The notes: a model not told the origin generated them from the sequence alone. A stretch of DNA of 64,000 nucleotides from Anaerococcus murdochii (GCF_019957155.1 NZ_JAIPME010000002.1:1736001-1800000), one strand, 5' to 3'; positions 19,167-27,883 are shown, counted from the stretch's first letter. Numbers and translations are program-made.

Positions 19167-20486
19167 ATGGCTTTACCAATAGTAACCCTAGTAGGCAGAA
19201 CAAATGTAGGTAAATCTACCTTATTTAACCGCCTAGTTGGAAAAAGAAAATCAATAACAGAAGATGTATCAGGAGTAACAAGGGACAGGATAGTTGATAA
19301 GGCTGAATGGCAAAACAATGAGTTTTTGCTTGTTGATACTGGCGGAATTGATATATCAAGCAAGGACATGATGAATGTTGAAATAAGGGGTCAGGTAGAA
19401 AAAGCCCTCCTTGAAACTGACCTAATCTTATTTGTAGTTGACGGCAAGGAGGGTGTAAATCCTCATGATGTTGATATAGCAAATGAGATTAGAAAATACA
19501 ATAAACCTGTAATTATAGTTGCAAATAAGGTTGATAATATGAAAACTCCAGATGATCTCTACGATTTTTATTCATTTGGATTTGACAACCTTATTATGAT
19601 TTCAGCTGAACAAGCCAAGGGGCTTGGTGACCTCCTAGATGCGGTTATTTCATTTATAGATTTTTCCAAATATGAAAACTTAGAAGACGAAACTAGGATA
19701 GCAATCATAGGCAAACCTAATGCTGGTAAGTCTTCGTTAGTAAATCTCTTACTAAATGAAGATAGAATGATTGTAACTGATATAGCAGGAACAACTCGTG
19801 ATGCAGTTGATTCTTACTGGACCTACAATGATCACAACTATGTTCTAATCGATACAGCAGGTCTCAGGAGAAAATCGAAAGTAAAGGAAAATATTGAATA
19901 TTACGCCAACCAAAGAACATTTGACGCTGTAGACAGTGCAGAAATTTGTCTATTTTTGATTGATGCTACGGTTGGTGTTACCGAGCAAGATGCTAAGATA
20001 GCTGGTTATGCCCATAACAATAAAAAAGCGATAATAATTGCTGTAAATAAATGGGACCTAGTAGAAAAAGATACTAATACCATGGCTCAAATGGAAAAAG
20101 AAATAAGAAATACCTTATCTTTCGCCCTTTACGCTCCAATTGTATTTATATCAGTAAAAGATAATGCTAGGATAGATACCTTACTTGATATGATAGAGGT
20201 TGTTGACAATAATTATAGGATGAGGATTAAGACAGGAGTCTTAAATACAATCTTACAAGATGCTATGCTATTAAATCAGCCACCACAAGATAAGGGCAAG
20301 AGATTAAAAATTTACTATATGAGTCAAGTTGGAACATGCCCACCAAAATTTATGTTATCAATAAATGATAGGGAATTATTACACTTTTCATATACTAGGT
20401 ACCTAGAAAATCAAATCAGACAAAACTACTCCCTTGTAGGAGTACCATTTAGCTTCGTATTTAAGGAGCGAGGGGATAAAAAATGA
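19167..20486 (+). CDS. der: Ribosome biogenesis GTPase Der (EngA)
   Basis: Essential GTPase with two tandem G domains and a C-terminal KH-like domain, acting in 50S assembly. G1 motifs are GRTNVGKST and GKPNAGKSS, with DTGG and DTAG switch II and NKVD and NKWD specificity motifs. The start is ATG 19167 (M-A-L-P-I-V), directly after GGAGGGG; an in-frame TTG four codons earlier overlaps that ribosome site. Followed by plsY with a 4-nt ATGA overlap, a common Clostridia arrangement. Confidence 0.97.
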   Translation: MALPIVTLVGRTNVGKSTLFNRLVGKRKSITEDVSGVTRDRIVDKAEWQNNEFLLVDTGGIDISSKDMMNVEIRGQVEKALLETDLILFVVDGKEGVNPHDVDIANEIRKYNKPVIIVANKVDNMKTPDDLYDFYSFGFDNLIMISAEQAKGLGDLLDAVISFIDFSKYENLEDETRIAIIGKPNAGKSSLVNLLLNEDRMIVTDIAGTTRDAVDSYWTYNDHNYVLIDTAGLRRKSKVKENIEYYANQRTFDAVDSAEICLFLIDATVGVTEQDAKIAGYAHNNKKAIIIAVNKWDLVEKDTNTMAQMEKEIRNTLSFALYAPIVFISVKDNARIDTLLDMIEVVDNNYRMRIKTGVLNTILQDAMLLNQPPQDKGKRLKIYYMSQVGTCPPKFMLSINDRELLHFSYTRYLENQIRQNYSLVGVPFSFVFKERGDKK

Positions 20487-21061
20487 TTTATTTTATTATT
20501 GCTCTTTTGTCTTATGGCTTAGGAAGCCTTCCTTTTGGATATTTTATCGGTAAGTATGTTTACAAAAAAGATATCAGATCCATGGGATCAGGCAATATAG
20601 GAACAACTAATGCCTTAAGAAATTTTGGTAAGACTGCAGGGCTACTAACATTCATTTTAGATGCCTTAAAGGGTGCTGTTGCTGCTTATATAGGCGGAAA
20701 AATAGCTGGTGAAAACGGAATGTATCTAGCTATGTTCTTCGTTGTTATAGGTCATATGTATAGTTTTCTACTTAATTTCAAGGCTGGAAAGGGCATAGCA
20801 ACGGTTTTTGGTGCTTTAATTTACATCAAACCATTATTTGCACTTTGTATGTTTGCGGTGTTCTTTGTAGTAGTATTATTATCAAGAATGGTTTCTCTAG
20901 GATCTATAAGTGTTTGCCTAGTTGCAATATGCGCAAGCTTTTATAAGTATGGTTTTAATTATTTTAGTCTTAGTCTATCAATTATTGCGATGATTATAGT
21001 GGTAAAACACAAAGACAATATAAAAAGAATCATAGAAGGTAAAGAAAATAAATTATTTTAG
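20483..21061 (+). CDS. plsY: Glycerol-3-phosphate acyltransferase PlsY
   Basis: Membrane enzyme that moves an acyl group from acyl-phosphate to glycerol-3-phosphate, the first step of phospholipid synthesis. The 192-residue protein has about five membrane helices and the three family motifs: SGNIGTTNALR, the GKGIATVFG loop, and a late KHKDNIKR. Two ribosome-site candidates (AAGGAG and GAGGGGAT) lie in the end of der. The following gpsA supplies its substrate. Confidence 0.95.
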   Translation: MIYFIIALLSYGLGSLPFGYFIGKYVYKKDIRSMGSGNIGTTNALRNFGKTAGLLTFILDALKGAVAAYIGGKIAGENGMYLAMFFVVIGHMYSFLLNFKAGKGIATVFGALIYIKPLFALCMFAVFFVVVLLSRMVSLGSISVCLVAICASFYKYGFNYFSLSLSIIAMIIVVKHKDNIKRIIEGKENKLF

Positions 21062-21069
21062 GGGATATG

Positions 21070-22053
21070 ATGACAATATCTATACTAGGAGCTGGATCTT
21101 GGTCGACAGCAATAGCTGACTTGTTGGCAGAGAGGGAAGATGTTCTCATTTATGCCAGAGATGAAAAAGTTGTTTCATCAATCAATAATGACCATATAAA
21201 TACAAAATATTTTCCAGATAATGAATTAAGAAAAAATATCAGAGCAACGAACAATCTAAAAGAGATTTTTAAAAATAAATATATTGTTAACGGAATACCA
21301 ACCCAACAAGTTAGAAATGTTTTAAAACAATGCGAAGGATTATTAAGTGATGATAAAATAATAATAAATCTGTCAAAGGGCTTGGAACTTTCTAGTCATA
21401 AAAGAATTTCTGAAATATTTAAAGATTTTAATCCAAAAATTTCTTTTGTAGCCCTAAGTGGACCATCTCACGCTGAAGAAGTTATAAAGAAGATGCCTAC
21501 AACAATAGTATCTGCAAGTGAAGACATGAGTCTTTCTGAAGAAATACAAAAGCTATTTGTTAGAGATTATTTTAGAGTTTATTCTTCAAATGATCTAATT
21601 GGAGTGGAACTTGGCGGTGCTATCAAAAATATTTTGGCATTTGGGATTGGTATGGCCCAGGGTCTTGGTTATGGCGACAATGCTAAGGCTGCCCTCATCA
21701 CAAGAGGAATACATGAGATGAGTAGGTTTGCATGTGAATTTGGTGCCGAATTTAAGACTATAAATGGTCTAGCTGGAGTCGGTGACTTAATTGTTACTGC
21801 AACAAGCATACATTCAAGAAATAATAGGGCAGGTATCCTAGTTGGCCAAGGCCTTAGTCTCGAAGACCTCAATGATAAAATAAAGATGGTTGTTGAGGGT
21901 ATACCAACAACTAAGTCTGTTTATGAACTTGCCAAAGATAAAAATATAGATCTACCTATTACAAATGAAATTTACCAAGTGTTATTTAACAACAAGAATT
22001 GCAATGATTCAGTAAATGATCTAATGAATAGGGAGATAAAAAGTGAATTTTAA
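21070..22053 (+). CDS. gpsA: NAD(P)H-dependent glycerol-3-phosphate dehydrogenase GpsA
   Basis: Makes sn-glycerol-3-phosphate from dihydroxyacetone phosphate for phospholipids. The Rossmann loop is GAGSWSTAIA, the active-site Lys is in ELGGAIKNILAF, and the substrate region is AKAALITRG; GLAGVGDLIVT is present. ATG 21070 suits the AGGGGAT site better than ATG 21067. It pairs functionally with plsY directly upstream. Confidence 0.95.
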   Translation: MTISILGAGSWSTAIADLLAEREDVLIYARDEKVVSSINNDHINTKYFPDNELRKNIRATNNLKEIFKNKYIVNGIPTQQVRNVLKQCEGLLSDDKIIINLSKGLELSSHKRISEIFKDFNPKISFVALSGPSHAEEVIKKMPTTIVSASEDMSLSEEIQKLFVRDYFRVYSSNDLIGVELGGAIKNILAFGIGMAQGLGYGDNAKAALITRGIHEMSRFACEFGAEFKTINGLAGVGDLIVTATSIHSRNNRAGILVGQGLSLEDLNDKIKMVVEGIPTTKSVYELAKDKNIDLPITNEIYQVLFNNKNCNDSVNDLMNREIKSEF

Positions 22054-22056
22054 ATT

Positions 22057-22085
22057 TTTACTTTATAATCGTTTTAGTATATAAT
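22057..22085 (+). promoter_or_regulatory. Promoter for sepF
   Basis: TTTACT (22057-22062) and a perfect TATAAT (22080-22085) are separated by 17 bp in the gap after gpsA. The start site near 22092 leaves a leader of about 27 nt with AAAGGA before the sepF ATG. Confidence 0.65.
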
Positions 22086-22118
22086 GATAGTAGATAAAAC
22101 TAGCAAAGGATGATAAAA

Positions 22119-22688
22119 ATGTTTGAGAAATTTAAAGAATTCATTGGTATCGATGATAATTATGATGATTATGACGATGATCAAATGTATTATGATGATG
22201 AAGATGATAAGCTAGAAGATAATAGACCTAGAACAACTTACAGCGACTTATTAGATGATAGCAAAGATAACACCTATTCTGATGATTCATTTAAGTCAAG
22301 CAAATCAAGTTTTTCTGATGATTATTCATTTGGAAATTCATTTAAATCAGATAATACTGAAGATAAGGTAGTGAGCATTAATAGTAGTGGTAGTTTTACC
22401 AGGAGTAGCAATATGAGAATATCTATACAAGAACCTTTAGACTATGATAACGATGGACCAGTGGTTATAGAAGAAATCCTTAAAAATAGGGTCGTAGTAT
22501 TAAATCTAGAAATGGTTGATAATGACCTAAGAATGAGAATATTCGACTTTGTAAGTGGTGCAGTTTATGCACTTAAAGGTAATATGAGGAAAGTTACAAA
22601 GGGAATCTTTGTGATAACACCAAATGGCGTTGAAATTGATTCTTATGTAGCAGATCAAATTTCAGAAGGAAATTATAACCAACTATAG
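22119..22688 (+). CDS. sepF: Cell division protein SepF
   Basis: FtsZ-associated division protein that bends membranes and organises FtsZ filaments. It has the amphipathic N-terminal membrane-targeting helix (MFEKFKEFIGI), a long acidic Asp/Ser-rich linker (about 12-90), and the C-terminal core with EILKNRVVVLNLEMVDNDLRMRIFDFVSGAVYAL, matching the domain that dimerises and binds FtsZ. ATG 22119 is chosen over ATG 22110, which overlaps the AAAGGA ribosome site. It stands in the sepF-ylmH order, without the usual ylmG and divIVA. Confidence 0.93.
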   Translation: MFEKFKEFIGIDDNYDDYDDDQMYYDDEDDKLEDNRPRTTYSDLLDDSKDNTYSDDSFKSSKSSFSDDYSFGNSFKSDNTEDKVVSINSSGSFTRSSNMRISIQEPLDYDNDGPVVIEEILKNRVVVLNLEMVDNDLRMRIFDFVSGAVYALKGNMRKVTKGIFVITPNGVEIDSYVADQISEGNYNQL

Positions 22689-22715
22689 ATCGATTAAGTT
22701 CGATCTTTTGTTTTT
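22687..22715 (+). terminator. Terminator-like hairpin just before ylmH
   Basis: AGATCGA (22687-22693) pairs with TCGATCT (22700-22706) around a six-base loop, followed by TTTGTTTTT up to the next ATG. The stem starts within the sepF stop codon. It looks like an attenuating terminator between sepF and ylmH; no separate ylmH promoter is visible. Confidence 0.6.
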
Positions 22716-23483
22716 ATGGCATTAGAATATAATTTAGATCATATCACTGACAAACAGAAAAAAACAAATATTAGAAAGGCCTTATCTATTTTAGAGAAGG
22801 CTTTTTATAAGAAAATAGAAACTCAAAGTTTCTTTTTAGATCCTTTTGAACAAAAAACTTTGGCAGAAATTGCTAAAAAAAATTCAATTGATATTTGCTT
22901 TTTGGGTGGAAATCCTGACGCTGAAAGAAAAATTTTTGTTGCAAACTATTACTATGAACCACTATATGAGCCAAATTACATCAGTGTTTTGGAATTTGAA
23001 GCTTCTGATATTCATCACCCTGATGTTTTAGGAGCACTTTTAAGCCTAGGAATTGATAGGAATGATATTGGAGATATTTCTATACTAGATAATAAAGTTG
23101 AATTTGTCATAAGTACTGACCAGGCAAGTTTTATAGAATTCAATCTAATAAAGATTAAAAATGAAAGTGTAAATCTTAAATTTAAGGAGGATGCACAGCT
23201 TGACTTGATTGTACCTAGCTATGATTCATACAATGGTTTTGTTTCTAGTTTAAGGCTTGATAATTTACTTAGCTTATTTTTATCAACATCAAGAACCAAG
23301 GCTAAGGAAATTGTGAAAGCAAGACTGGTTAAAGTTAATTTTCAAATAATTGATGATCCATCCTACCAAGTCGATGAAGGATGCCTAATCTCTGTCAGAA
23401 GGTTTGGAAGATTTGTTTTTGATAGTATAGATGGTTATAGCAAAAAAGGTAATTATCACATAATATACAGGAAAGTAAAATGA
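22716..23483 (+). CDS. ylmH: YlmH-type S4-domain RNA-binding protein
   Basis: RNA-binding protein of 255 residues. The N-terminal two thirds match the YlmH layout (FLDPFEQKTLAEI, a central block ending ALLSLGIDRNDIGDI that resembles the family's LGIxRxxxGDI), and the C-terminal S4 domain reads RLDNLLSLFLSTSRTKAKEIVKARLVKVN. Relatives act in septum placement in some cocci and in ribosome rescue or quality control. The ATG directly follows a hairpin U-run and has no Shine-Dalgarno. The stop overlaps lspA by 4 nt. Confidence 0.88.
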   Translation: MALEYNLDHITDKQKKTNIRKALSILEKAFYKKIETQSFFLDPFEQKTLAEIAKKNSIDICFLGGNPDAERKIFVANYYYEPLYEPNYISVLEFEASDIHHPDVLGALLSLGIDRNDIGDISILDNKVEFVISTDQASFIEFNLIKIKNESVNLKFKEDAQLDLIVPSYDSYNGFVSSLRLDNLLSLFLSTSRTKAKEIVKARLVKVNFQIIDDPSYQVDEGCLISVRRFGRFVFDSIDGYSKKGNYHIIYRKVK

Positions 23484-23920
23484 TATATATAATAATTATT
23501 ATCTTAGGACTTATTTTAGACAGAGTTAGTAAGATATATGCAGTTAACAATTTTATAGAAAACCCAATAGAAAGCCCTTTCATTAACCTAACATACCTAG
23601 AAAATAGAGGAGCAGCTTTTGGAATATTGCAGGATAAAAGAATTTTCTTTTTAATTATAACTATAGCTATAGTATGTTATTTACTATATTATTTTTATAA
23701 GTCTTATAAGACAAATCCTACTATTTTAAATACAGCCCTTGCAATGATTATTTCTGGTGCTTTGGGAAACTTTTATGATAGATTTGTAAATGGTTTTGTT
23801 GTTGATTTTTTAGAATTTTCATTTTTTTCTTTTCCAGTCTTTAATGTTGCGGATATATTTGTAACTTTGGGATGTGGATTAATGATAGTATATATAATTT
23901 TTATTCATGAGGATAAATAA
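23480..23920 (+). CDS. lspA: Lipoprotein signal peptidase LspA
   Basis: Aspartyl membrane protease that removes signal peptides from prolipoproteins after lipidation. The 146-residue protein has four membrane helices, the N-terminal DRVSK motif, and both catalytic Asp blocks, GALGNFYDRF and FNVADIFVTLG. AGGAAAG lies before the ATG. It would process, among others, the lipoprotein at 2752-4236. The rluD gene that commonly follows is absent; ung follows with a 14-nt overlap. Confidence 0.95.
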   Translation: MIYIIIIILGLILDRVSKIYAVNNFIENPIESPFINLTYLENRGAAFGILQDKRIFFLIITIAIVCYLLYYFYKSYKTNPTILNTALAMIISGALGNFYDRFVNGFVVDFLEFSFFSFPVFNVADIFVTLGCGLMIVYIIFIHEDK

Positions 23921-24578
23921 CGATTGGGATCTTATACTAAAAGATGAATTTGAAAAAGAGTATTTCAAAAAAATAGAATCTTTTTTAGATAAGGCCTATT
24001 ATGAAAAAAATATATATCCGCCAAGAGAAGAAATCTTTAAAGCCCTTGAGCTTTCCTCTTATAAGGACACAAAAGTTGTTATACTTGGTCAAGACCCATA
24101 TTATAATTATGGTCAAGCTCAAGGTCTTTCCTTTTCTGTAAATGAAGGAGCAAAACTTCCTCCATCATTGAGAAATATTTACAAGGAAATGGAAACTGAC
24201 TTGGGTATAAAACCGACATCAAATGGTTCTTTAATTTCTTGGGCAAAGCAGGGCGTACTATTACTAAATGCTAGCCTTACTGTCGAAGAAAAAAAACCAA
24301 ATTCCCATAAATCTATAGGTTGGCAGATTTTTACTGATAAGATTATTAGTCTTCTTAATGAAAGAAAAGATCCCCTAGTATTTATACTTTGGGGAAATTT
24401 TGCTAGGAGTAAAAAGTCTTTAATTACAAATCAAAGACATTTAATAATAGAATCAGCTCATCCTTCACCCTTATCAGCTAGGCATGGATTTTTTGGGTCA
24501 AAACCTTTTTCAAAGACTAATGAATTTTTAAAGAAAAATAATATAAAAGAAATAGATTGGAAAATAGAGAATCAATAG
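23907..24578 (+). CDS. ung: Uracil-DNA glycosylase Ung (family 1)
   Basis: Removes uracil from DNA to start base excision repair. The 223-residue protein keeps catalytic D63 in GQDPY, the LLLNASLTV strand, the LWGN motif and the HPSPLS loop with its catalytic His. Two usually invariant residues of the water-activating motif are changed: GQDPYH reads GQDPYY (Y66) and the downstream QAHG reads QAQG (Q72). The start lies inside the lspA end with no upstream Shine-Dalgarno, so coupling is likely. The 3' end converges on the exonuclease gene and shares a hairpin with it. Confidence 0.93.
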   Translation: MRINNDWDLILKDEFEKEYFKKIESFLDKAYYEKNIYPPREEIFKALELSSYKDTKVVILGQDPYYNYGQAQGLSFSVNEGAKLPPSLRNIYKEMETDLGIKPTSNGSLISWAKQGVLLLNASLTVEEKKPNSHKSIGWQIFTDKIISLLNERKDPLVFILWGNFARSKKSLITNQRHLIIESAHPSPLSARHGFFGSKPFSKTNEFLKKNNIKEIDWKIENQ

Positions 24579-24590
24579 TGATTCTCTATT
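24563..24590 (+). terminator. Bidirectional hairpin over the convergent stops of ung and the exonuclease
   Basis: Perfect 12-bp stem AATAGAGAATCA (24563-24574) and its complement (24579-24590) around loop ATAG. The ung stop TAG is in the loop and the minus-strand stop TGA is in the left arm, so the hairpin lies within both coding ends. T-rich sequence follows on the plus side (TATTATTTCTTT) and TTTTCC on the minus side. Confidence 0.65.
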
Positions 24591-25480
24591 ATTTCTTTAC
24601 ATAGATTTAGAATGTTTTTATAGTTATAAGTTGAATTTTCTCTAATTACTAAAAGCTTATCATTAATTTCAATGCTTGAAAAATTTTTTAGATTAAAGTT
24701 ATTAATGCTTACAAAACCAGTATTTTTATCATCAAAACGTCCATATAATACGTGAAGGTTAAGTTTGATGGTATTATCATATATAACAATCTGATAATTA
24801 TTTTCAGCAACAAATAGGTCTTTTAAATCATTTTCTGATATAAACTCGAAGTTCCCAATATCTTTGTTTATATTTGCCTTTACAATCCAAAATTTACCTA
24901 TTTTAGAATTTATAGATAGTTTATTAATGTAGAAATCTTCTATGTCAGATAGTGCTTCAGTAGCTATTAGATCATTTTCGTTATGTTTTAGTATAGGATA
25001 GGGTTTATTTCTAGTAATCATATCATCTGTAAGCTTACTAATTACCTTATATCGGCTAGGATCATCTCTTTCTATACCTATGAGCTTTTCCATATCCATT
25101 AGTTTCATAGAATCATAAGAAAAAAACTTTGAATTCCACTTTATAATTTTATATATATCTAAGCTATTTTCAGGAAATACAGGCATTAATTTATGGGCAA
25201 GAATCCTTGAATTTAAAAATGGAATATCAAAATTATCTCCATTAAAGGTTATAAGCCTTTTACTTCCTATTTCTTTAAGAAATATTTCTAAAAGCCTAAT
25301 TTCCTCATCATCTGTTTCTGCAAAGTACTGGTAAATATATGTTTTTCTATTTTCTTTTTTAACGAGACCCAAAAGTACCAATTTATCTCTTTTAAAATCA
25401 AGTCCAGTAGTTTCGATATCTAAAACAAGGTCGTTTTTATTTATTTTCTCTCCGCTAATTTTAATTTTTTTGCTTATCAT
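24572..25480 (-). CDS. YprB-like 3'-5' exonuclease (RNase H fold)
   Basis: DEDD-type nuclease domain protein of 302 residues. Catalytic acids are visible in LVLDIETTGLD (about 19-29), ITFNGDNFDIPFLNSR (about 80) and HNENDLIATEAL, the YprB ribonuclease-H-like pattern. The C-terminal third is an unassigned beta-rich region. The gene stands alone on the minus strand, its end overlapping ung by 7 nt. No Shine-Dalgarno is present and a TATAAT box lies six bases before the ATG, which suggests a leaderless message. Substrate (DNA or RNA) is unknown. Confidence 0.82.
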   Translation of the reverse strand: MISKKIKISGEKINKNDLVLDIETTGLDFKRDKLVLLGLVKKENRKTYIYQYFAETDDEEIRLLEIFLKEIGSKRLITFNGDNFDIPFLNSRILAHKLMPVFPENSLDIYKIIKWNSKFFSYDSMKLMDMEKLIGIERDDPSRYKVISKLTDDMITRNKPYPILKHNENDLIATEALSDIEDFYINKLSINSKIGKFWIVKANINKDIGNFEFISENDLKDLFVAENNYQIVIYDNTIKLNLHVLYGRFDDKNTGFVSINNFNLKNFSSIEINDKLLVIRENSTYNYKNILNLCKEIIENHY

Positions 25481-25486
25481 ATAAGT

Positions 25487-25492
25487 ATTATA
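25487..25492 (-). promoter_or_regulatory. -10 box of the exonuclease gene
   Basis: Perfect TATAAT on the minus strand, with six bases between it and the ATG. The predicted start site coincides with the A of the ATG. The -35 region is weak. Confidence 0.5.
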
Positions 25493-25532
25493 CTATTCAA
25501 ATCTTCTTAATATCAGTAAAAGTCAGCTTATC

Positions 25533-25560
25533 TTGTAATCTTTGCAAGCTCTAATATAAT
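25533..25560 (+). promoter_or_regulatory. Promoter for the cysteine desulfurase / thiI pair
   Basis: TTGTAA (25533-25538) and TATAAT (25555-25560) with 16-bp spacing; a second TATAAT lies at 25563-25568. It lies in the divergent gap with the exonuclease gene, before AAGGAG and the ATG at 25581. Confidence 0.6.
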
Positions 25561-25580
25561 AATATAATTAAGGAGTATAT

Positions 25581-26690
25581 ATGATATATTTAGACAATGC
25601 TGCTACAACAAAAATGTATGAAGAAGCGATTGAAGCTTATGTAGATGTTTGTAAAAATCATTTTGCTAATCCTAGCGCTCTTCATTCATATGGGATGGAT
25701 GCAGAAAACTTAATTAAGGAAACAAAAAAATATATAGGCAAATTAATATCTGCGAGTGAATCAGAAATATTTTTTACAAAGTCAGCTACAGAGTCAAATA
25801 ACATCGCTATAAAATCTTTTGATGGACTTGCTATTACTAGTAAGATTGAACACTCATCAGTTTATAATACATTTAAGAACTCACATTTTGATGAAGTTAG
25901 ATACATTTCAAACGATAATTATGGTTTCATAGATGAAGACGATCTTAAAATAAAATTAGACAACAAAGTGACATTTGTTTCTTTTATATATGTGAATAAT
26001 GAAATAGGAACAATTCAAGATATTAAAAATCTTTCTAAAATCATTAAGGGTTTTAATAAGGATATAGTAATCCATATTGATGCAACTCAAGCAATGGGAA
26101 AAGTCTCCTGTGATGTAGAAGACCTTGGCGTGGACATGATGAGTTTTTCTGCTCATAAATTTCACGGACCAAAACAGCTAGGTGGTTTATATATCAGAAA
26201 AAATATTCAAGGAAAAATAAAACCTATTCTAGACGGAGGCTACCAAGAAGTTTTTTCATCAGGCACAAACAATCCACCTGCAATTTACGCTTGTGGGATT
26301 GCTTTAAAAAAACAAATAGAATCTAATGAATACACCTACATAGAGGAATTAAATCATTACTTAAGAAAATTAATTAAAGAGAATATCAAGGATTCGTATA
26401 TAATTTCACCAATTGAGAATTCTTCTCCTTACATATTAGATGTTGCCTTTGCTAATATAAAATCAGAAGTTCTACTTCATATGTTAGAAGAAGAAGAGAT
26501 TTATGTATCAAGCGGCTCTGCCTGCTCGAAAGGTCAATATAGCAGGGTTTTATCTTCCTTAGGCATTGATAAAAAGTATATGGATGGAGCAATTAGGTTT
26601 TCTTTTTCAAACGAAATAACAAAAAAAGATTTGGATTTTACATTAAAAGTTTTAAAAGACAGTATAGAAATGATAAGGAGGGTAATTTAA
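25581..26690 (+). CDS. Cysteine desulfurase (NifS/IscS family), ThiI partner
   Basis: PLP enzyme that takes sulfur from cysteine and passes it as persulfide. The 369-residue protein has YLDNAATTKM at the start, TKSATESNN, the HIDATQAMGK block, the PLP Lys in SFSAHKFHGPKQ, and the sulfur-carrying Cys in SSGSACSKGQYS. It is followed by thiI with a one-base overlap, as in B. subtilis nifZ-thiI, so its main job is probably sulfur for 4-thiouridine in tRNA rather than general Fe-S assembly. AAGGAG precedes the ATG. Confidence 0.93.
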   Translation: MIYLDNAATTKMYEEAIEAYVDVCKNHFANPSALHSYGMDAENLIKETKKYIGKLISASESEIFFTKSATESNNIAIKSFDGLAITSKIEHSSVYNTFKNSHFDEVRYISNDNYGFIDEDDLKIKLDNKVTFVSFIYVNNEIGTIQDIKNLSKIIKGFNKDIVIHIDATQAMGKVSCDVEDLGVDMMSFSAHKFHGPKQLGGLYIRKNIQGKIKPILDGGYQEVFSSGTNNPPAIYACGIALKKQIESNEYTYIEELNHYLRKLIKENIKDSYIISPIENSSPYILDVAFANIKSEVLLHMLEEEEIYVSSGSACSKGQYSRVLSSLGIDKKYMDGAIRFSFSNEITKKDLDFTLKVLKDSIEMIRRVI

Positions 26691-27853
26691 TGGAATGGAT
26701 GTTAGCAGTTAGTTTTGGAGAAATATTTCTAAAGGGGAAAAATAGGCATATTTTCTACAAAACAGCTATTGATAATATAAAAAGAAATATAAGAGATATT
26801 CCGTATAAGGATATGTATTCAGAATCTTCTAAACTTTATATAAGGGCTGATGAAAAAGATTTTGAAAAAATCAAAGATAATATTTTAAAAGTTTTTGGGA
26901 TTTCTTATGTTGCTTACGCTATAAAAACAGAAAAAAATATTGAAAGTATATATGATGCTTGCAAAGTTGACCTTGAAAAGTATTTTTCAGATAGACCTTA
27001 TACTTTCAAAGTAGAGACAAAAAGAACGGATAAAGCTTTTGAATATAAGTCACCAGAACTATCTGCTAAGATTGGAGGATTTATTTTAAGAGATTTTCCA
27101 AACTTAAGGGTGGATGTTCACAATCCTGATTTCAAAGTTTTTATTGATGTAAAAGATAATGTTTATGTTTATTCAAAGAGATTTGAAGGTCTTGGTGGAC
27201 TTCCAATTGGCTCTTCTGGTAGGGGACTTCTTTTATTATCAGGAGGAATTGATTCGCCAGTTGCTGGATTTATGGTGGCAAAAAGAGGAATGAAAATTGA
27301 TTGTATTCACTTCCATTCTTATCCTTTCACCTCAAAGAGAGCCCTACAAAAAGCTATAGATCTAGCTGAAATCATGTCTGCCTATACTGGAAAAATGAGA
27401 ATATATTCAGTAAATCTAGCAAATATTTACAAGGCAATAAATCAAAATTGTGATAGGCGAGAAACAACTATTTTATCAAGAAGGTTTATGATGAGAATTG
27501 CTAATAAGATTTCTGAAGTAAATGATTATCAAGCCCTAATTACAGGAGAATCTTTAGGACAAGTTGCAAGTCAAACTATTGAGTCGGTTGCAGTAATAAA
27601 TGATTCATCAGAAAGACCAATCTTAAGGCCGTTAATAGCAATGGACAAGAAAGATATCATCGATATATCAATGAAAATTGGTTCGTATGATAAGTCAATA
27701 GAACCATATGATGATTGTTGTTCAATTTTTGCACCTGATAAACCGGTCACAAAACCAAAACTATCTTATATAAAATTATCAGAAGAAAATCTTGATATAG
27801 AGGACTTAGAAAATGAAGCAATAAACAATATGGAAATAATTGAAATTGCTTGA
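26690..27853 (+). CDS. thiI: tRNA 4-thiouridine synthetase ThiI
   Basis: Adenylates and thiolates uridine 8 of tRNA, and may supply sulfur to thiazole synthesis. The 387-residue protein has a ferredoxin-like domain, a THUMP domain (about 60-165), and the PP-loop SGGIDSPVAGF near residue 180, followed by TGESLGQVASQT. It lacks the C-terminal rhodanese domain of the E. coli protein, as is usual in Firmicutes, and ends soon after the DDCCSIF cysteines. AAGGAGGG is upstream. The stop codon overlaps the -35 box of the rplU promoter. Confidence 0.95.
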   Translation: MEWMLAVSFGEIFLKGKNRHIFYKTAIDNIKRNIRDIPYKDMYSESSKLYIRADEKDFEKIKDNILKVFGISYVAYAIKTEKNIESIYDACKVDLEKYFSDRPYTFKVETKRTDKAFEYKSPELSAKIGGFILRDFPNLRVDVHNPDFKVFIDVKDNVYVYSKRFEGLGGLPIGSSGRGLLLLSGGIDSPVAGFMVAKRGMKIDCIHFHSYPFTSKRALQKAIDLAEIMSAYTGKMRIYSVNLANIYKAINQNCDRRETTILSRRFMMRIANKISEVNDYQALITGESLGQVASQTIESVAVINDSSERPILRPLIAMDKKDIIDISMKIGSYDKSIEPYDDCCSIFAPDKPVTKPKLSYIKLSEENLDIEDLENEAINNMEIIEIA

Positions 27854-27877
27854 CAAAGGGATAATAGAGAGTAATAT
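27850..27877 (+). promoter_or_regulatory. Promoter for the rplU-prp-rpmA operon
   Basis: Perfect -35 TTGACA (27850-27855) overlapping the thiI stop, 16-bp spacer, and TAATAT (27872-27877). The start site near 27884 leads into the L21 leader. Confidence 0.65.
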
Positions 27878-27883
27878 ATATGA

